Assembly (NCBI GenBank): GCA_035319125.1
Contig: DATHDG010000028.1
Span: 50,905 to 114,904, forward strand
From: Fen-1308 sp035319125
GTDB lineage: Bacteria; Nitrospirota; Thermodesulfovibrionia; Thermodesulfovibrionales; Dissulfurispiraceae
Direction of reading: 5' to 3'
Length of the DNA stretch: 64,000 bases
Below, piece after piece: positions 43,551 to 53,367 of the stretch; position 1 is the first letter of the stretch; the number at the start of each line of letters is the position of its first letter. A program made the translations under genes and the position numbers. The notes below the pieces were generated by a model. That model was given only the letters and a program-made list of their open reading frames with translations, was not told the DNA's origin and did not search any database.

Positions 43551-46500
43551 ATGCCACGGCAACTGTTGCTGCATTTCTATCGCACTCCGGCACTTTCTGA
43601 TTATAAAAAGAATGTACTTCTTAACAGGGTTCGGCAATTGGTCGGCCAGGAAATTCAAAATATAGAAACTGAATTCTGCTTTAACCTGGAAACGTCCTCG
43701 CCGCTCGAAAACGCTGAAATTGAAAGACTGAGATGGCTGCTGGCTGAGACATTCGAACCTGACAGATTTTCGGATGCAAGCTTTCTTGATACGTACTTAA
43801 ATGAGAGTTCTGAGTCTGTGCTGATAGAAGTGGGACCCAGGATGAATTTTACTACAGCATGGTCTACTAATGCCGTTTCCATATGCCATGCGTGCGGACT
43901 TTATAAGATATCCCGCATAGAGCGCTCAAGGCGCTATTTGCTTGTGGGCGCATCGGTCAAATCGCCGAACAGTGCATGGAGAAAATCTTTTCTCGACATG
44001 GTACATGACCGGATGACAGAATGCTCTTATCCGGAGCCGCTGAAAAGCTTTGACACTGGAATTGTTCCGAAACCTCCTGAGGTCGTTCCGCTTATGGAGA
44101 AAGGAAGGACAGCATTAGCTGATATCAACAAAGCTATGGGCTTAGGCCTTGACGAATGGGATATGGACTATTACTATGACCTGTTCGTTAATGATATCGG
44201 CAGAAACCCGACGGATGTGGAATGCTTCGATCTCAGCCAGTCAAACAGCGAGCATTCACGCCACTGGTTCTTCGGCGGAAAGCTTTATATCGATGGCGTT
44301 GAGGCTGATAAGACTTTAATGCAGATCGTAAAGGAGCCGTACAGGCGGAATCCCAATAACAGCATTATTGCCTTTAAGGATAATTCCAGCGCAATAAAGG
44401 GATTTCCTATCAAAACCCTTGTTCCCGAAAAGCCCGGATATCCTTCTGCGATGATAGCTAAGGAAGGGGTCGATCACATCATCTTCACGGCAGAGACTCA
44501 CAATTTCCCGTCCGGAGTAGCACCTTTTCCAGGCGCTGAAACCGGGACCGGGGGGCGCATCCGGGATGTGCATGCCACGGGCAGGGGAAGCCATGTCGCG
44601 GCTGGTACTGCTGCCTACTGCGTCGGAAATCTGAATATCCCTGGTTATGACCTGCCCTGGGAAAGAAAGGACTATCAATATCCTTCCAACCTGGCCTTGC
44701 CGCTTCAGATAGAAGTAGATGCCAGCAACGGCGCTTCAGACTATGGAAATAAGTTTGGAGAGCCTCTTATACAGGGATTTACGCGCTCATTTGGGCTGAC
44801 TTTACCCAACGGTGAGCGGCGAGAATGGATCAAACCCATAATGTTTACCGGCGGTGTGGGGCGGATCAACGACCTTCATGTGGAAAAACAAGCGCCTGCG
44901 TCAGGCATGGTAGTGGTGAAGATAGGTGGGCCGGCATATCGAATAGGAATGGGCGGCGGGGCGGCGTCCAGCATGATTCAGGGAGAAAATGTTGAAGAAC
45001 TCGATTTCAACGCTGTTCAGCGGGGTGATGCGGAAATGGAACAGAAACTCAACCGCGTCATACGAGCTTGCGTCGAATTGGGATCTGATAATCCGATTAC
45101 CAGTATTCACGATCAGGGGGCAGGCGGCAACTGCAATGTCGTCAAGGAGATCATTTATCCGGCAGGCGCTAAAATTGATTTAAGAGCAATACAACTTGGA
45201 GATGTGACGTTATCTGTCCTTGAGATCTGGGGTGCAGAGTATCAGGAACAGGATGCTCTTCTCATACATGGCGAAAGGGAGCTGTTGTTCCGAAATCTCT
45301 GTGAGCGCGAAAAAGTTCCGTTTGCGGTAATAGGAGAAATTGTTGGGGACGGGCGTATTGTCCTGTTTGATACCAGAGCTGAAGGGGGAATAGAAACGCC
45401 CGTCAATCTTGATCTCTCCAAAGTATTGGGAGACATGCCGAAAAAGACATTCAGGCTTGAGCGCGAATTTCCATTTGAAAAGCCTTTGCACCTGCCGCAG
45501 GGATTGAGGGTGCGAGATGCGCTGGAGAGGGTGCTCAGGCTTGTTTCTGTGGGCTCAAAGAGATTTTTAACTAATAAGGTAGATCGCTCTGTGACCGGGC
45601 TGATAGCCCGGCAGCAATGCGCCGGACCTTTGCAACTTACAGTAGCTGATGTGGCGGTGGTCGCCCAAAGCCATCTGGATCTGACCGGCGCTGCTATTGC
45701 CATCGGAGAACAGCCGGTCAAGGGGCTCATAGACCCGGCTGCTATGGCCCGTCTGAGTGTGGGAGAAGCACTGACTAATATTATGTGGGCTGGGATAACG
45801 GCTATTGAGGATGTCCGCTGTTCAGGCAACTGGATGTGGGCGCCGAAGCTTCCCGGAGAGGGTGCCATGCTTCATGATGCGGCCGTAGCCATGAGCGAGA
45901 TGATGATAGAGCTCGGGATCGCAGTGGACGGCGGCAAAGACAGCCTTTCCATGGCGGCGCGGGTGACCGGACTGTCAGGTGAGCAGGAGGTAGTCAAGTC
46001 GCCCGGAACCCTTGTGATATCGGCTTATGCCGGCTGCCCTGATATAACCAGGGTTGTAACTCCCGACGTCAAGAGGCCTGGCGCTAGCAAGCTGCTGTAT
46101 GTTGATGTTGGCGCGGGGCTGTATAGGACAGGAGGATCGGCTCTCGCCCAGTGTTTTAATCAGATCGGCAGTGAGTCGCCGGACGTCGAAGATCCGGCAT
46201 TCCTAAAGAGAGCTATTTGTGCAGTCCAGGAGCTTATAATTAATGATCTGCTGTTGGCGGGCCATGACCGCAGCGACGGTGGATTCATAACCACTCTTCT
46301 TGAGATGGCCTTTGCAGGCAACTGCGGCCTTGACGTAACACTACCGCAGGGAAATGGTATAGATGCGATATCGATGCTTTTTGCTGAGGAACTCGGCTTC
46401 ATCGCAGAATTTTCTACTGAAAACGAGCAGGAGATATTAAGAAAGTTTAAAGAATTTAATGTGCCGGTTACGATCATCGGTGTTACTACAGCTGATAAGC

Positions 46501-47519
46501 GAATAGTCATCAGAAATAAAACACAGACTGTGTTAGATGAAGACATGCTGGTTCTCAGGTCTATTTGGGAAGAAACCAGCCATAGACTTGATCTGCTTCA
46601 GGCCAATCCGGACTGTGTCATGCAGGAGAAAGACGCTATTTATGATAGGCCAGGGCCTGCATATCGGGTATCTTTTGAAGCTTCCAGGACATCGGAGATA
46701 GTCATGATGCGAGATGCCAAGCCCCTTGTCGCGATCATTCGTGAAGAAGGCAGCAATAGCGACCGCGAAATGGCTGCGGCGTTTTATGCCGCCGGTTTTG
46801 TGCCCTACGATGTGACAATGACGGATCTCATGTCCGGCGCCATAACACTCGACCTGTTCAAAGGTATAGCAATGGTCGGAGGGTTCAGTTATGCTGATGT
46901 TATGGATTCCGCAAAAGGATGGGCGGGCACGATCCGTTTCAACAAGTTCTTGGCCGAACAATTCGAAGCTTTCTATAATCGGCCCGATTCATTCAGCCTT
47001 GGCATATGCAACGGCTGCCAGCTTATGGCGCTTCTAGGGTGGGTGCCTTGGCGCGGCATTGCTGATGAATTGCAGCCGCGCTTTATTCATAATCTGTCCG
47101 GGCGTTTTGAATCGAGATTTACTACCGTAAGAATAGAGGCCGGCCCTGCAATAATGCTTAAAGGAATGGAGGACTCGGTCCTCGGCGTATGGGTATCTCA
47201 CGGAGAAGGCCGTGCTTATTTCCCTGACCGTGGAATCATGGAAGATATTCTCTCAAAAGGGCTGGCACCGGTGCGCTTTGTTGATGACCTTGGCGTTGCC
47301 ACAGAGACGTATCCATACAACCCTAATGGGTCTCCTCTGGGCATAGCTGCGCTCTGCTCGCCGGACGGGCGCCACTTTGCAATTATGCCTCACCCGGAAC
47401 GAACCTGCCAAAAATGGAACTGGGCATGGATGCCGGAAGAAATGAAAAAGACACTGCCTGTTTCGCCATGGCTAAAATTATTTCAGAACGCCAGAGAATG
47501 GTGCGATGGGCGGATCTAA
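43551..47519 (+). CDS. purL: Full-length phosphoribosylformylglycinamidine synthase
   Basis: The 1322-residue single-chain PurL performs the fourth step of purine synthesis. It has an N-terminal PurS-like region (VEVGPRMNFTTAWSTNAVSI), a linker (DVECFDLSQSNSEHSRHWFF), and two AIRS-type halves with FTAETHNFPSGVAPFPGAETGTGG and IGMGGGAASSM. The glutaminase domain carries the nucleophile Cys1153 in GICNGCQLMALLGWVP, with SHGEGRAYFP and MPHPERTCQ. The N-terminal sequence looks closer to eukaryotic FGAMS than to the E. coli protein. AAAAGGAG lies six bases upstream of the ATG. No separate purS or purQ is seen. Confidence 0.95.
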   Translation: MPRQLLLHFYRTPALSDYKKNVLLNRVRQLVGQEIQNIETEFCFNLETSSPLENAEIERLRWLLAETFEPDRFSDASFLDTYLNESSESVLIEVGPRMNFTTAWSTNAVSICHACGLYKISRIERSRRYLLVGASVKSPNSAWRKSFLDMVHDRMTECSYPEPLKSFDTGIVPKPPEVVPLMEKGRTALADINKAMGLGLDEWDMDYYYDLFVNDIGRNPTDVECFDLSQSNSEHSRHWFFGGKLYIDGVEADKTLMQIVKEPYRRNPNNSIIAFKDNSSAIKGFPIKTLVPEKPGYPSAMIAKEGVDHIIFTAETHNFPSGVAPFPGAETGTGGRIRDVHATGRGSHVAAGTAAYCVGNLNIPGYDLPWERKDYQYPSNLALPLQIEVDASNGASDYGNKFGEPLIQGFTRSFGLTLPNGERREWIKPIMFTGGVGRINDLHVEKQAPASGMVVVKIGGPAYRIGMGGGAASSMIQGENVEELDFNAVQRGDAEMEQKLNRVIRACVELGSDNPITSIHDQGAGGNCNVVKEIIYPAGAKIDLRAIQLGDVTLSVLEIWGAEYQEQDALLIHGERELLFRNLCEREKVPFAVIGEIVGDGRIVLFDTRAEGGIETPVNLDLSKVLGDMPKKTFRLEREFPFEKPLHLPQGLRVRDALERVLRLVSVGSKRFLTNKVDRSVTGLIARQQCAGPLQLTVADVAVVAQSHLDLTGAAIAIGEQPVKGLIDPAAMARLSVGEALTNIMWAGITAIEDVRCSGNWMWAPKLPGEGAMLHDAAVAMSEMMIELGIAVDGGKDSLSMAARVTGLSGEQEVVKSPGTLVISAYAGCPDITRVVTPDVKRPGASKLLYVDVGAGLYRTGGSALAQCFNQIGSESPDVEDPAFLKRAICAVQELIINDLLLAGHDRSDGGFITTLLEMAFAGNCGLDVTLPQGNGIDAISMLFAEELGFIAEFSTENEQEILRKFKEFNVPVTIIGVTTADKRIVIRNKTQTVLDEDMLVLRSIWEETSHRLDLLQANPDCVMQEKDAIYDRPGPAYRVSFEASRTSEIVMMRDAKPLVAIIREEGSNSDREMAAAFYAAGFVPYDVTMTDLMSGAITLDLFKGIAMVGGFSYADVMDSAKGWAGTIRFNKFLAEQFEAFYNRPDSFSLGICNGCQLMALLGWVPWRGIADELQPRFIHNLSGRFESRFTTVRIEAGPAIMLKGMEDSVLGVWVSHGEGRAYFPDRGIMEDILSKGLAPVRFVDDLGVATETYPYNPNGSPLGIAALCSPDGRHFAIMPHPERTCQKWNWAWMPEEMKKTLPVSPWLKLFQNAREWCDGRI

Positions 47520-47548
47520 TAAATATTGAAGTTTAGGAGGGACAACAG

Positions 47549-47905
47549 ATGCCCTATATATTTGCTCACGGTACTCTTCGGAAGGGGGGCCGCAACAGCA
47601 ACCTGATATCCGGTGCTATTTCTTTGGGAGCTGCGGAAACTGAACAGAACTATGCGCTTTATCTGATCAAGGACAAGCCGGTTGTTACCAAGCTGCCGGA
47701 AACAAAGATAAAGGGAGAAGTCTTTGTTCTGTCGGATGAGCAGCTGACTCTGGTAGACCGGTTCGAGGGTCATCCACGTATCAATAAGCGCGATTTAGTA
47801 CCTGTGAGGCTTTCGGACAATAATGTGGTGGAGGCATGGCTCTATTTTCATATATTGCCGTTGAGGGAGTCCTCAATCATAACTTCAGGTGAGTACACCG
47901 TCTGA
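47549..47905 (+). CDS. Gamma-glutamylcyclotransferase-like (AIG2/GGCT fold) protein
   Basis: The 118-residue protein starts with IFAHGTLRKGGRNSNLISGA, matching the Y/F-GTL-R-G-x-x-N substrate loop. A conserved glutamate in IKGEVFVLSDEQL and a D-x-FEG motif (LVDRFEGHP) follow. Members release 5-oxoproline from gamma-glutamyl amino acids or amines; the true substrate is unknown. AGGAGGG precedes the ATG, 29 bases after purL, so it may be co-transcribed with it. Confidence 0.85.
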   Translation: MPYIFAHGTLRKGGRNSNLISGAISLGAAETEQNYALYLIKDKPVVTKLPETKIKGEVFVLSDEQLTLVDRFEGHPRINKRDLVPVRLSDNNVVEAWLYFHILPLRESSIITSGEYTV

Positions 47906-47909
47906 TCAG

Positions 47910-47951
47910 CTCATGCATCTGCCTGAGTATTCTTCAATGCAGATGCATGAG
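47910..47951. terminator. Bidirectional terminator between convergent genes
   Basis: A perfect 13-bp stem (47910-47922 with 47939-47951) with a 16-base loop lies between the GGCT stop and the DUF4197 stop. The plus side is followed by TTTAATTTT. Confidence 0.8.
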
Positions 47952-47973
47952 TTTAATTTTCTCGTACTCGGCT

Positions 47974-48702
47974 TTACTTTCCGAAGACTTTCTTGAGAAG
48001 ATCAGTTGCCCGGGCAGCGGGATCGGTTCTTATCTTCTGTTCCTCCTGTCCTACCATGTGGAATAACCCGTCAAGGGATTTGTTCGTAACATAATTATCG
48101 AGATCTATATCTTCCTTCTTCATGAGAGGTATATTGCTGTAACCAGCGGTCATTTTTTTATAAGATTGCGCAACGCCAACATTATCCATACTGCCGGTAA
48201 CGACCGGTTTGAATTCATCGAAAAGCTTGGTCCTCGTCTTCTCTTTAAAAAAATCGGTGGCAGCAGTATTGCCTCCCCTGAGAATCTTCTGAGCGTCGTC
48301 AAAGGTCATGTGTTTAATAGCATCAGCGAAAATAGGAGCAGCCTTTGGCGCAGCCTTCTCTGCCGCTCGGTTCATGCTCAGAACGAAGTTGTCTACTTCC
48401 TTTTTATATCCCACAGTGCTGAGCAAATCGCCCGCTTTTCTGATTTTTTCAGGCAGTAAAATCTTTATTGCCTGATTGCTGAAATATCCGTCTGTTTTCG
48501 AAACCTCTTTAACGGCATTCTTAGTGCCTATCTCTAGTGCCTCTTTAAGGCCGGATGCAGTTGTCTTATCGTCAGGCGTCTTTTGAGAGGACTTCACAGG
48601 AGATTGTTCCACAGCCTTCAGAGCATCATCCAGCAGTCCGGCTGAAGCCTGATATGAAATCAATAGAATGGAAAAGAGGAAAGCAGCAACAGTTCTCGTC
48701 AT
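47974..48702 (-). CDS. Exported DUF4197 protein
   Basis: The 242-residue precursor has a Sec signal peptide (about 1-21, ending ASA), then GLLDDALKAVEQ, KEALEIGTKNAVKEVSK, and the DUF4197 core AAEKAAPKAAPIFADAIKHMTFDDAQKILRGG. The conserved C-terminal segment YVTNKSLDGLFHMVGQEEQKIRTDPAARATDLLKKVFG is present. The family is periplasmic and of unknown function. The gene is monocistronic. Confidence 0.85.
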   Translation of the reverse strand: MTRTVAAFLFSILLISYQASAGLLDDALKAVEQSPVKSSQKTPDDKTTASGLKEALEIGTKNAVKEVSKTDGYFSNQAIKILLPEKIRKAGDLLSTVGYKKEVDNFVLSMNRAAEKAAPKAAPIFADAIKHMTFDDAQKILRGGNTAATDFFKEKTRTKLFDEFKPVVTGSMDNVGVAQSYKKMTAGYSNIPLMKKEDIDLDNYVTNKSLDGLFHMVGQEEQKIRTDPAARATDLLKKVFGK

Positions 48703-48884
48703 CTCAGTGTCTCCTTATAATCAAGAATTATAAAGCACAATATTTATTCTATTTTATACTTGTGCGGGCGGATACACAACTGAAGGCGGCTAAACGATAA
48801 CCTCACTTGATATTATATGTAATAACTGTTACATTAGAAACAAGAGATACAAATAATGAAAAATCATCACAAGGAGAAGACACC

Positions 48885-49736
48885 ATGCCGCCCATCGAAA
48901 AACATGTTGCAATCAGCCGGCAGCGCACCGGCAAAGATTATAGGGAGCTGCACACATGGATCGACGACGCCGACCTGAAAATAAAGGCCGAGCGCCACGA
49001 CATAACACGGATATTCGTCTTAGGCAGGCGCATTGAGAAGCAGCACGGCGCCGAGGGGCTGAATGAATACCTGCAGCATATCCATGACGATGTTGCAGCC
49101 AAGTTCGAGCATCTTCAGCACGACGTTGAGAAGATGACGGGAGATATCCTGGCTTATTTCGGCGTAAAGAAGGGAAGCGCGCTCAATTATACTGTTCAGC
49201 AGCAGGATGTTGAAATCATGAAGAAAGCAGGCGTTTCCGCCGACGATATCTCGCACTGCTTAAAAGTGGCACAAAAGGCGGTAGAGATAGCTCAGCGCAC
49301 CGGGGTCCGCCTCGATCTGGAACTGGTCGGCAGAGGCGCTTTTTTCCACGATCTCGGCAAGGCGAAGTCTCATGATATGGACCATGGAAAGATCGGGGCT
49401 GAGATGGGAGCGACCCTCGGACTTCCGAAATCGCTCACCGATATCATGGAAAAGCATATCCGGGGCGGTATGTCGGCGGAGGAAGCAAAGGAACTAGGCC
49501 TGCCGGTAAAGGATTATTCGCTCAACTCGCTCGAAGAGAAGATCATAATCTACGCGGACCGCCTGGTTGATATCATCAACGACGGCGTCGTGCAGATTGT
49601 ATCCGAAGCCGAAGCTGAAGCGCGCTTCGAAGAATTTATCCGCAGTGTGCCGAAATACCATAAGAACCAGGCGACGTATGAGAGGTACCTTGGCTACCAT
49701 CGTGAGATACAGTCGCATATTGCTTTGAATGCATAA
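48885..49736 (+). CDS. HD-domain phosphohydrolase-like protein
   Basis: The protein has 283 residues. ATG 48885 has AAGGAG eight bases upstream; an upstream in-frame start would be unsupported. The N-terminal ~100 residues (YRELHTWIDDADLKIKAERH, LNEYLQHIHDDVAAKF) form a helical domain I do not recognise. The HD domain spans about 115-250 with HCLKVAQKAVEIA, FFHDLGKAKSHDMDHGKIGA and IIIYADRLVDIIND, keeping the His, His-Asp and Asp metal ligands. Such proteins hydrolyse nucleotides or other phosphoesters. It opens a plus-strand block that continues with the chromate genes; a link to them is inferred from position only. Confidence 0.8.
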   Translation: MPPIEKHVAISRQRTGKDYRELHTWIDDADLKIKAERHDITRIFVLGRRIEKQHGAEGLNEYLQHIHDDVAAKFEHLQHDVEKMTGDILAYFGVKKGSALNYTVQQQDVEIMKKAGVSADDISHCLKVAQKAVEIAQRTGVRLDLELVGRGAFFHDLGKAKSHDMDHGKIGAEMGATLGLPKSLTDIMEKHIRGGMSAEEAKELGLPVKDYSLNSLEEKIIIYADRLVDIINDGVVQIVSEAEAEARFEEFIRSVPKYHKNQATYERYLGYHREIQSHIALNA

Positions 49737-49801
49737 TGGCGGATATAAAGTCAGGTAGATATGTTCACATAAATCCATGATGGCTGAAAAAATATATATT
49801 T

Positions 49802-50998
49802 ATGACACCTTTTAGTATTCTCTGCTTAACGGGATTTCTTGCGATCTTCAGCTCGACCATATCGAAGAGCCCTGTGTTGCCGCTATTTGCCGCGCATCTG
49901 GGCGCCGGGCCTTCGGGGGTCGGGCTGATAGCTGCCGTGTCGGCATTTACCGGCGTGATTGCCAGCATTCCAGCGGGTATCATGGCCGACAGGATCGGAA
50001 AAAGGAGAATGCTTGTTTTCTCGGCTGTCGTATTTTCATCCGCGCCGGTGCTCTACCTTTTCGTCTCGGACATCGCGCAGCTTGCTGTTGTTAGGCTATA
50101 CCACGGTCTTGCAACAGCCATTTTCCTGCCTGTTGCCATGGCTATGGTATCCGACCTCTTTGCGGCTGAGCGAGGCGAAAAGATGGGCTGGTTTTCGACC
50201 TCAACACTGCTGGGCAGGTTCGTCGCGCCGATGGCTGGAGGCAGCATAATAGGTGCGCTTGCATCCAGTCCGGCCTTGCCATTTAAAGTTGTATATGGGG
50301 TATGCGCGGCAGCCGGTTTCATAACGCTTCTTCTTGCGGTCAGGATTCCAGCCCGGACAGGTCAGCCGCTGCAGAAAAGGACATGGACGGAAACGACGGA
50401 AATATTCAGGGGGGTCATCTCCAGTCGCACTATTGTAATTACCAGCGTGGTCGAGGCTGCAATACTGTTCGCCTACGGCACATTCGAAACCTTTCTCCCG
50501 CTCTATTCTATAGAGGCGGGCCTAAGCGCGTACGAAGTCGGAATATTCCTCTCGTCGCAGGTCATAACACTCGCGCTTACAAAGCCGGTAATGGGAAGGT
50601 TTTCCGACCGTCACGGCAGGAGGCCGCAGATTCTATTCGGCGCGCTCGCAGGTGCGGTATGCATCGGCGGCTTTTCCGTTTCGGGATCTTTTATTCCATT
50701 TCTTTTTCTCAGCATACTGTTCGGCCTGAGCCTCTCGATAGTGACTTCAGCGACATCGGCCCTGATAGCAGATGTAAGCCGGGATGAGGGAAGGGGATCA
50801 GCCATGGGTGTCCTCGGTTCTATAATGGACCTTGGGCACACCTCAGGGCCGCTGGTTTCGGGTGTCACGGCAACGTATCTTGGTCTCTCTAAGGCATTCA
50901 TCGGGGCTTCAGTAGTGGTAGCTGCAGCGGCGGTTGTATTCGCCGTGTCCGCAGATCGATCTAATAAACATCATACCGTGGAAGGGGGAAGGTTGTGA
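49802..50998 (+). CDS. Major facilitator superfamily transporter
   Basis: This 398-residue, 12-helix inner-membrane protein has the MFS motif A variant GIMADRIGKRRMLVFSA between helices 2 and 3 and a second copy, GRFSDRHGRRPQILFGA, in the C-terminal half. It resembles drug or metal-complex exporters. The stop overlaps the chrB GTG by four bases, so it is translationally coupled to the chromate genes. The substrate is unknown. Confidence 0.88.
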   Translation: MTPFSILCLTGFLAIFSSTISKSPVLPLFAAHLGAGPSGVGLIAAVSAFTGVIASIPAGIMADRIGKRRMLVFSAVVFSSAPVLYLFVSDIAQLAVVRLYHGLATAIFLPVAMAMVSDLFAAERGEKMGWFSTSTLLGRFVAPMAGGSIIGALASSPALPFKVVYGVCAAAGFITLLLAVRIPARTGQPLQKRTWTETTEIFRGVISSRTIVITSVVEAAILFAYGTFETFLPLYSIEAGLSAYEVGIFLSSQVITLALTKPVMGRFSDRHGRRPQILFGALAGAVCIGGFSVSGSFIPFLFLSILFGLSLSIVTSATSALIADVSRDEGRGSAMGVLGSIMDLGHTSGPLVSGVTATYLGLSKAFIGASVVVAAAAVVFAVSADRSNKHHTVEGGRL

Positions 50999-51987
50999 AA
51001 AAAAATGAGACAGATTCCGGTATGCGGTGGCTAATGTTTTTCTATTCGGTTCCCTCGCGGCCGGTGAGCAACCGGATGAAGGTCTGGCGGAAGCTGATGA
51101 AATCCGGAGCTGTCCATCTGAAAGGCTCGGTATATATACTGCCCGACAATGAGGAGCATTACGAGACGCTTCAATGGCTTGCGTCGGAGGTGTCCGGCAT
51201 GAAGGGTGAGGCGGCCTTTGTTAGAATCGCAAAGATCGAGACGATGAAGGAACATGAAATAATGGCTCTTTTCGATGAGCAGAGGGCCAATGATTACCGC
51301 AATATCGGCAAGACCCTCGATGTGCTTGAAAGGAGGCTGGGCAGCATACAGAAAGGATCGGGGGCGCGAGATGTAAAGGGACTGTCCGCGCAGTCAGCCA
51401 AATTTGTCCGTGAATACGAACAGATTGCGGCCGTTGATTTTTTCAGATCGGGCGAAGGAAAGGCCATGGGCAAAAGGATCGATGCGTTAAGGACCCAGTT
51501 GGCCGGTCTGTCCGGATTGCCCGTAAAGAAAGAGGCGTTGATTTCAGGCAGGGCCGTTAAAGATTATCAGGGCAGGGTATGGGTAACGAGGACTAAGCCT
51601 TTTATAGACCGCATGGCGTCGGCCTGGCTCATCAGGAGATTCATCGACGGCAGGGCTTCATTCGGCTTTATTGATGAGAAAGAGATCGACAAGCTTGACA
51701 GGAATTCGGTGGCCTTCGATATCCGCGACGGTGAGTTCACTCATTCCGGAGACATGTGCACATTCGAGGTGATCATAAAGGCCTTCGGTCTTAGGGACAA
51801 GGCTCTCAGGAAGATCGCGGAGATAGTCCATGACCTGGACATGAAAGACGACAAATACAAGGCCGGAGAAGCCAGGGGCCTGGAGGATATCCTGGCAGGG
51901 ATACGGAAGTCTGCGAGAGACGATGCCGATGCGCTTGAGCGTGGGATGGCGGTCTTCGAGATGCTCTATATTTCGAAGGTCGGGTAA
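50995..51987 (+). CDS. chrB: Chromate resistance protein ChrB
   Basis: The 330-residue protein has an N-terminal ChrB_N-like domain (about 10-150: WLMFFYSVPSRPVSNRMKVW, LMKSGAVHLKGSVYILPDNE) and a C-terminal ChrB domain (about 190-330: VTRTKPFIDRMASAWLIRRF, FDIRDGEFTHSGDMCTFE). ChrB is reported as a chromate-sensing regulator of chr operons in proteobacteria. Its GTG start is coupled to the MFS gene and chrA follows five bases later. Confidence 0.9.
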   Translation: MKKNETDSGMRWLMFFYSVPSRPVSNRMKVWRKLMKSGAVHLKGSVYILPDNEEHYETLQWLASEVSGMKGEAAFVRIAKIETMKEHEIMALFDEQRANDYRNIGKTLDVLERRLGSIQKGSGARDVKGLSAQSAKFVREYEQIAAVDFFRSGEGKAMGKRIDALRTQLAGLSGLPVKKEALISGRAVKDYQGRVWVTRTKPFIDRMASAWLIRRFIDGRASFGFIDEKEIDKLDRNSVAFDIRDGEFTHSGDMCTFEVIIKAFGLRDKALRKIAEIVHDLDMKDDKYKAGEARGLEDILAGIRKSARDDADALERGMAVFEMLYISKVG

Positions 51988-51992
51988 GAAAT

Positions 51993-53279
51993 ATGAGCGC
52001 AAAACCGTCATTCAGCGAAGCCTTCCGATACTGGCTCAAGCTTGGGTTCATAAGTTTCGGCGGCCCGACAGGGCAGATTTCGATGATGCACAAGGAATTG
52101 GTAGACAGGAAACAGTGGATATCCGATAACCATTTCCTCCAGGCGCTCAATTTCTGCATGCTGCTGCCCGGTCCGGAGGCCCAGCAGCTTGCGACATATA
52201 TCGGCTGGCTGCTTCACGGCACAAAGGGCGGCGCAGCTGCAGGCGCGTTATTCGTCCTGCCTTCCGTATTCATACTGTTGGGGTTATCATGGCTCTACGC
52301 GGCAATGGGTGCCGTGCCGGCCGTAGCTGCTTTTATGTACGGATTGAAGCCGGCGGTAGTCGCCATAGTCGCAGAGGCAGTACTGAGGATAGCGAGAAAG
52401 TCGCTGAAAAACTGGTTCTTCATTGTCATTGCCGCTGTCTCGTTCATCGGCATTTATGAGCTGTCGGTACCGTTCCCAATAATTGTGCTCAGCGCAGCCG
52501 CAGTCGGTTTCATTGCCAAACAGATAGCCCCGCGACTTTTCGGTGGTACGGAGACAACGCACTCTGACGCTCAGACACTGATAGGCGGGCTTGCTGCGCA
52601 GATCAGAGATACCGGATGGCGTCCTGCGGTAAGGACCGCCGCGATCTGGCTCGCAGTGTGGGCGGCCCCGCTCTCGGCAGTTGTAATATGGAAAGGACAA
52701 AGCATTTTCAGCAGGCTCGGCATCCTATTCAGCAAGGCTGCTATGGTCACATTCGGCGGGGCATATGCCGTTCTGGCGTATGTGGGACAAGAGACAGTAT
52801 GGCACTTCGGGTGGCTGCGGCCTCAGCAGATGATGGACGCGCTTGCTCTTGCAGAGACGACGCCGGGTCCGCTGATCATGGTAAATCAGTTTGTTGGATA
52901 TCTTGCCGCATATCAGAACCCTGGAGATCTGAATCCGGCGACAGCAGGCGCTATCGGGGGACTGCTGACCACCTGGGTCACCTTCGCACCTTCTTTTCTT
53001 ATGATATTCCTTCTGGCGCCGTACATAGAAGTGCTTCGCAAAAATGCGCTACTAGCAACAGCACTGGCCTCAGTTACAGCAGCAATTGTCGGTGTCGTGC
53101 TGAATCTTGGAGTAACATTTACCAGCAATGCTTTGTTCCAAGATGCAGGAGGTTTAGACTGGTATGCGCTTGCGGCATCGATAGTCATATTCGTCGGGCT
53201 GCAGCGCTGGAGCTGGCCGATGGTGCCTGTAATAATCGGGTCGGCGCTTATGGGATTTCTGTGGAAGACCTTTTTGTAA
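51993..53279 (+). CDS. chrA: Chromate efflux transporter ChrA
   Basis: The 428-residue two-domain CHR-family inner-membrane protein has the paired repeats FRYWLKLGFISFGGPTGQIS in the N-half and FSKAAMVTFGGAYAVLAYVG in the C-half. LPGPEAQQLATYIGWLLHGT and LAETTPGPLIMVNQFVGY also match. It exports chromate using the proton-motive force. It is co-transcribed with chrB. GC-rich codon use in this block looks different from the flanking AT-richer genes. Confidence 0.95.
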   Translation: MSAKPSFSEAFRYWLKLGFISFGGPTGQISMMHKELVDRKQWISDNHFLQALNFCMLLPGPEAQQLATYIGWLLHGTKGGAAAGALFVLPSVFILLGLSWLYAAMGAVPAVAAFMYGLKPAVVAIVAEAVLRIARKSLKNWFFIVIAAVSFIGIYELSVPFPIIVLSAAAVGFIAKQIAPRLFGGTETTHSDAQTLIGGLAAQIRDTGWRPAVRTAAIWLAVWAAPLSAVVIWKGQSIFSRLGILFSKAAMVTFGGAYAVLAYVGQETVWHFGWLRPQQMMDALALAETTPGPLIMVNQFVGYLAAYQNPGDLNPATAGAIGGLLTTWVTFAPSFLMIFLLAPYIEVLRKNALLATALASVTAAIVGVVLNLGVTFTSNALFQDAGGLDWYALAASIVIFVGLQRWSWPMVPVIIGSALMGFLWKTFL

Positions 53280-53367
53280 GGGATACAGCAGACTTTTGTG
53301 AACGGTTTGTATATCCCATACCCGGATGTACAGTGTAAAAGTAGAACATTAGTTGGAGGAGGCGCTT

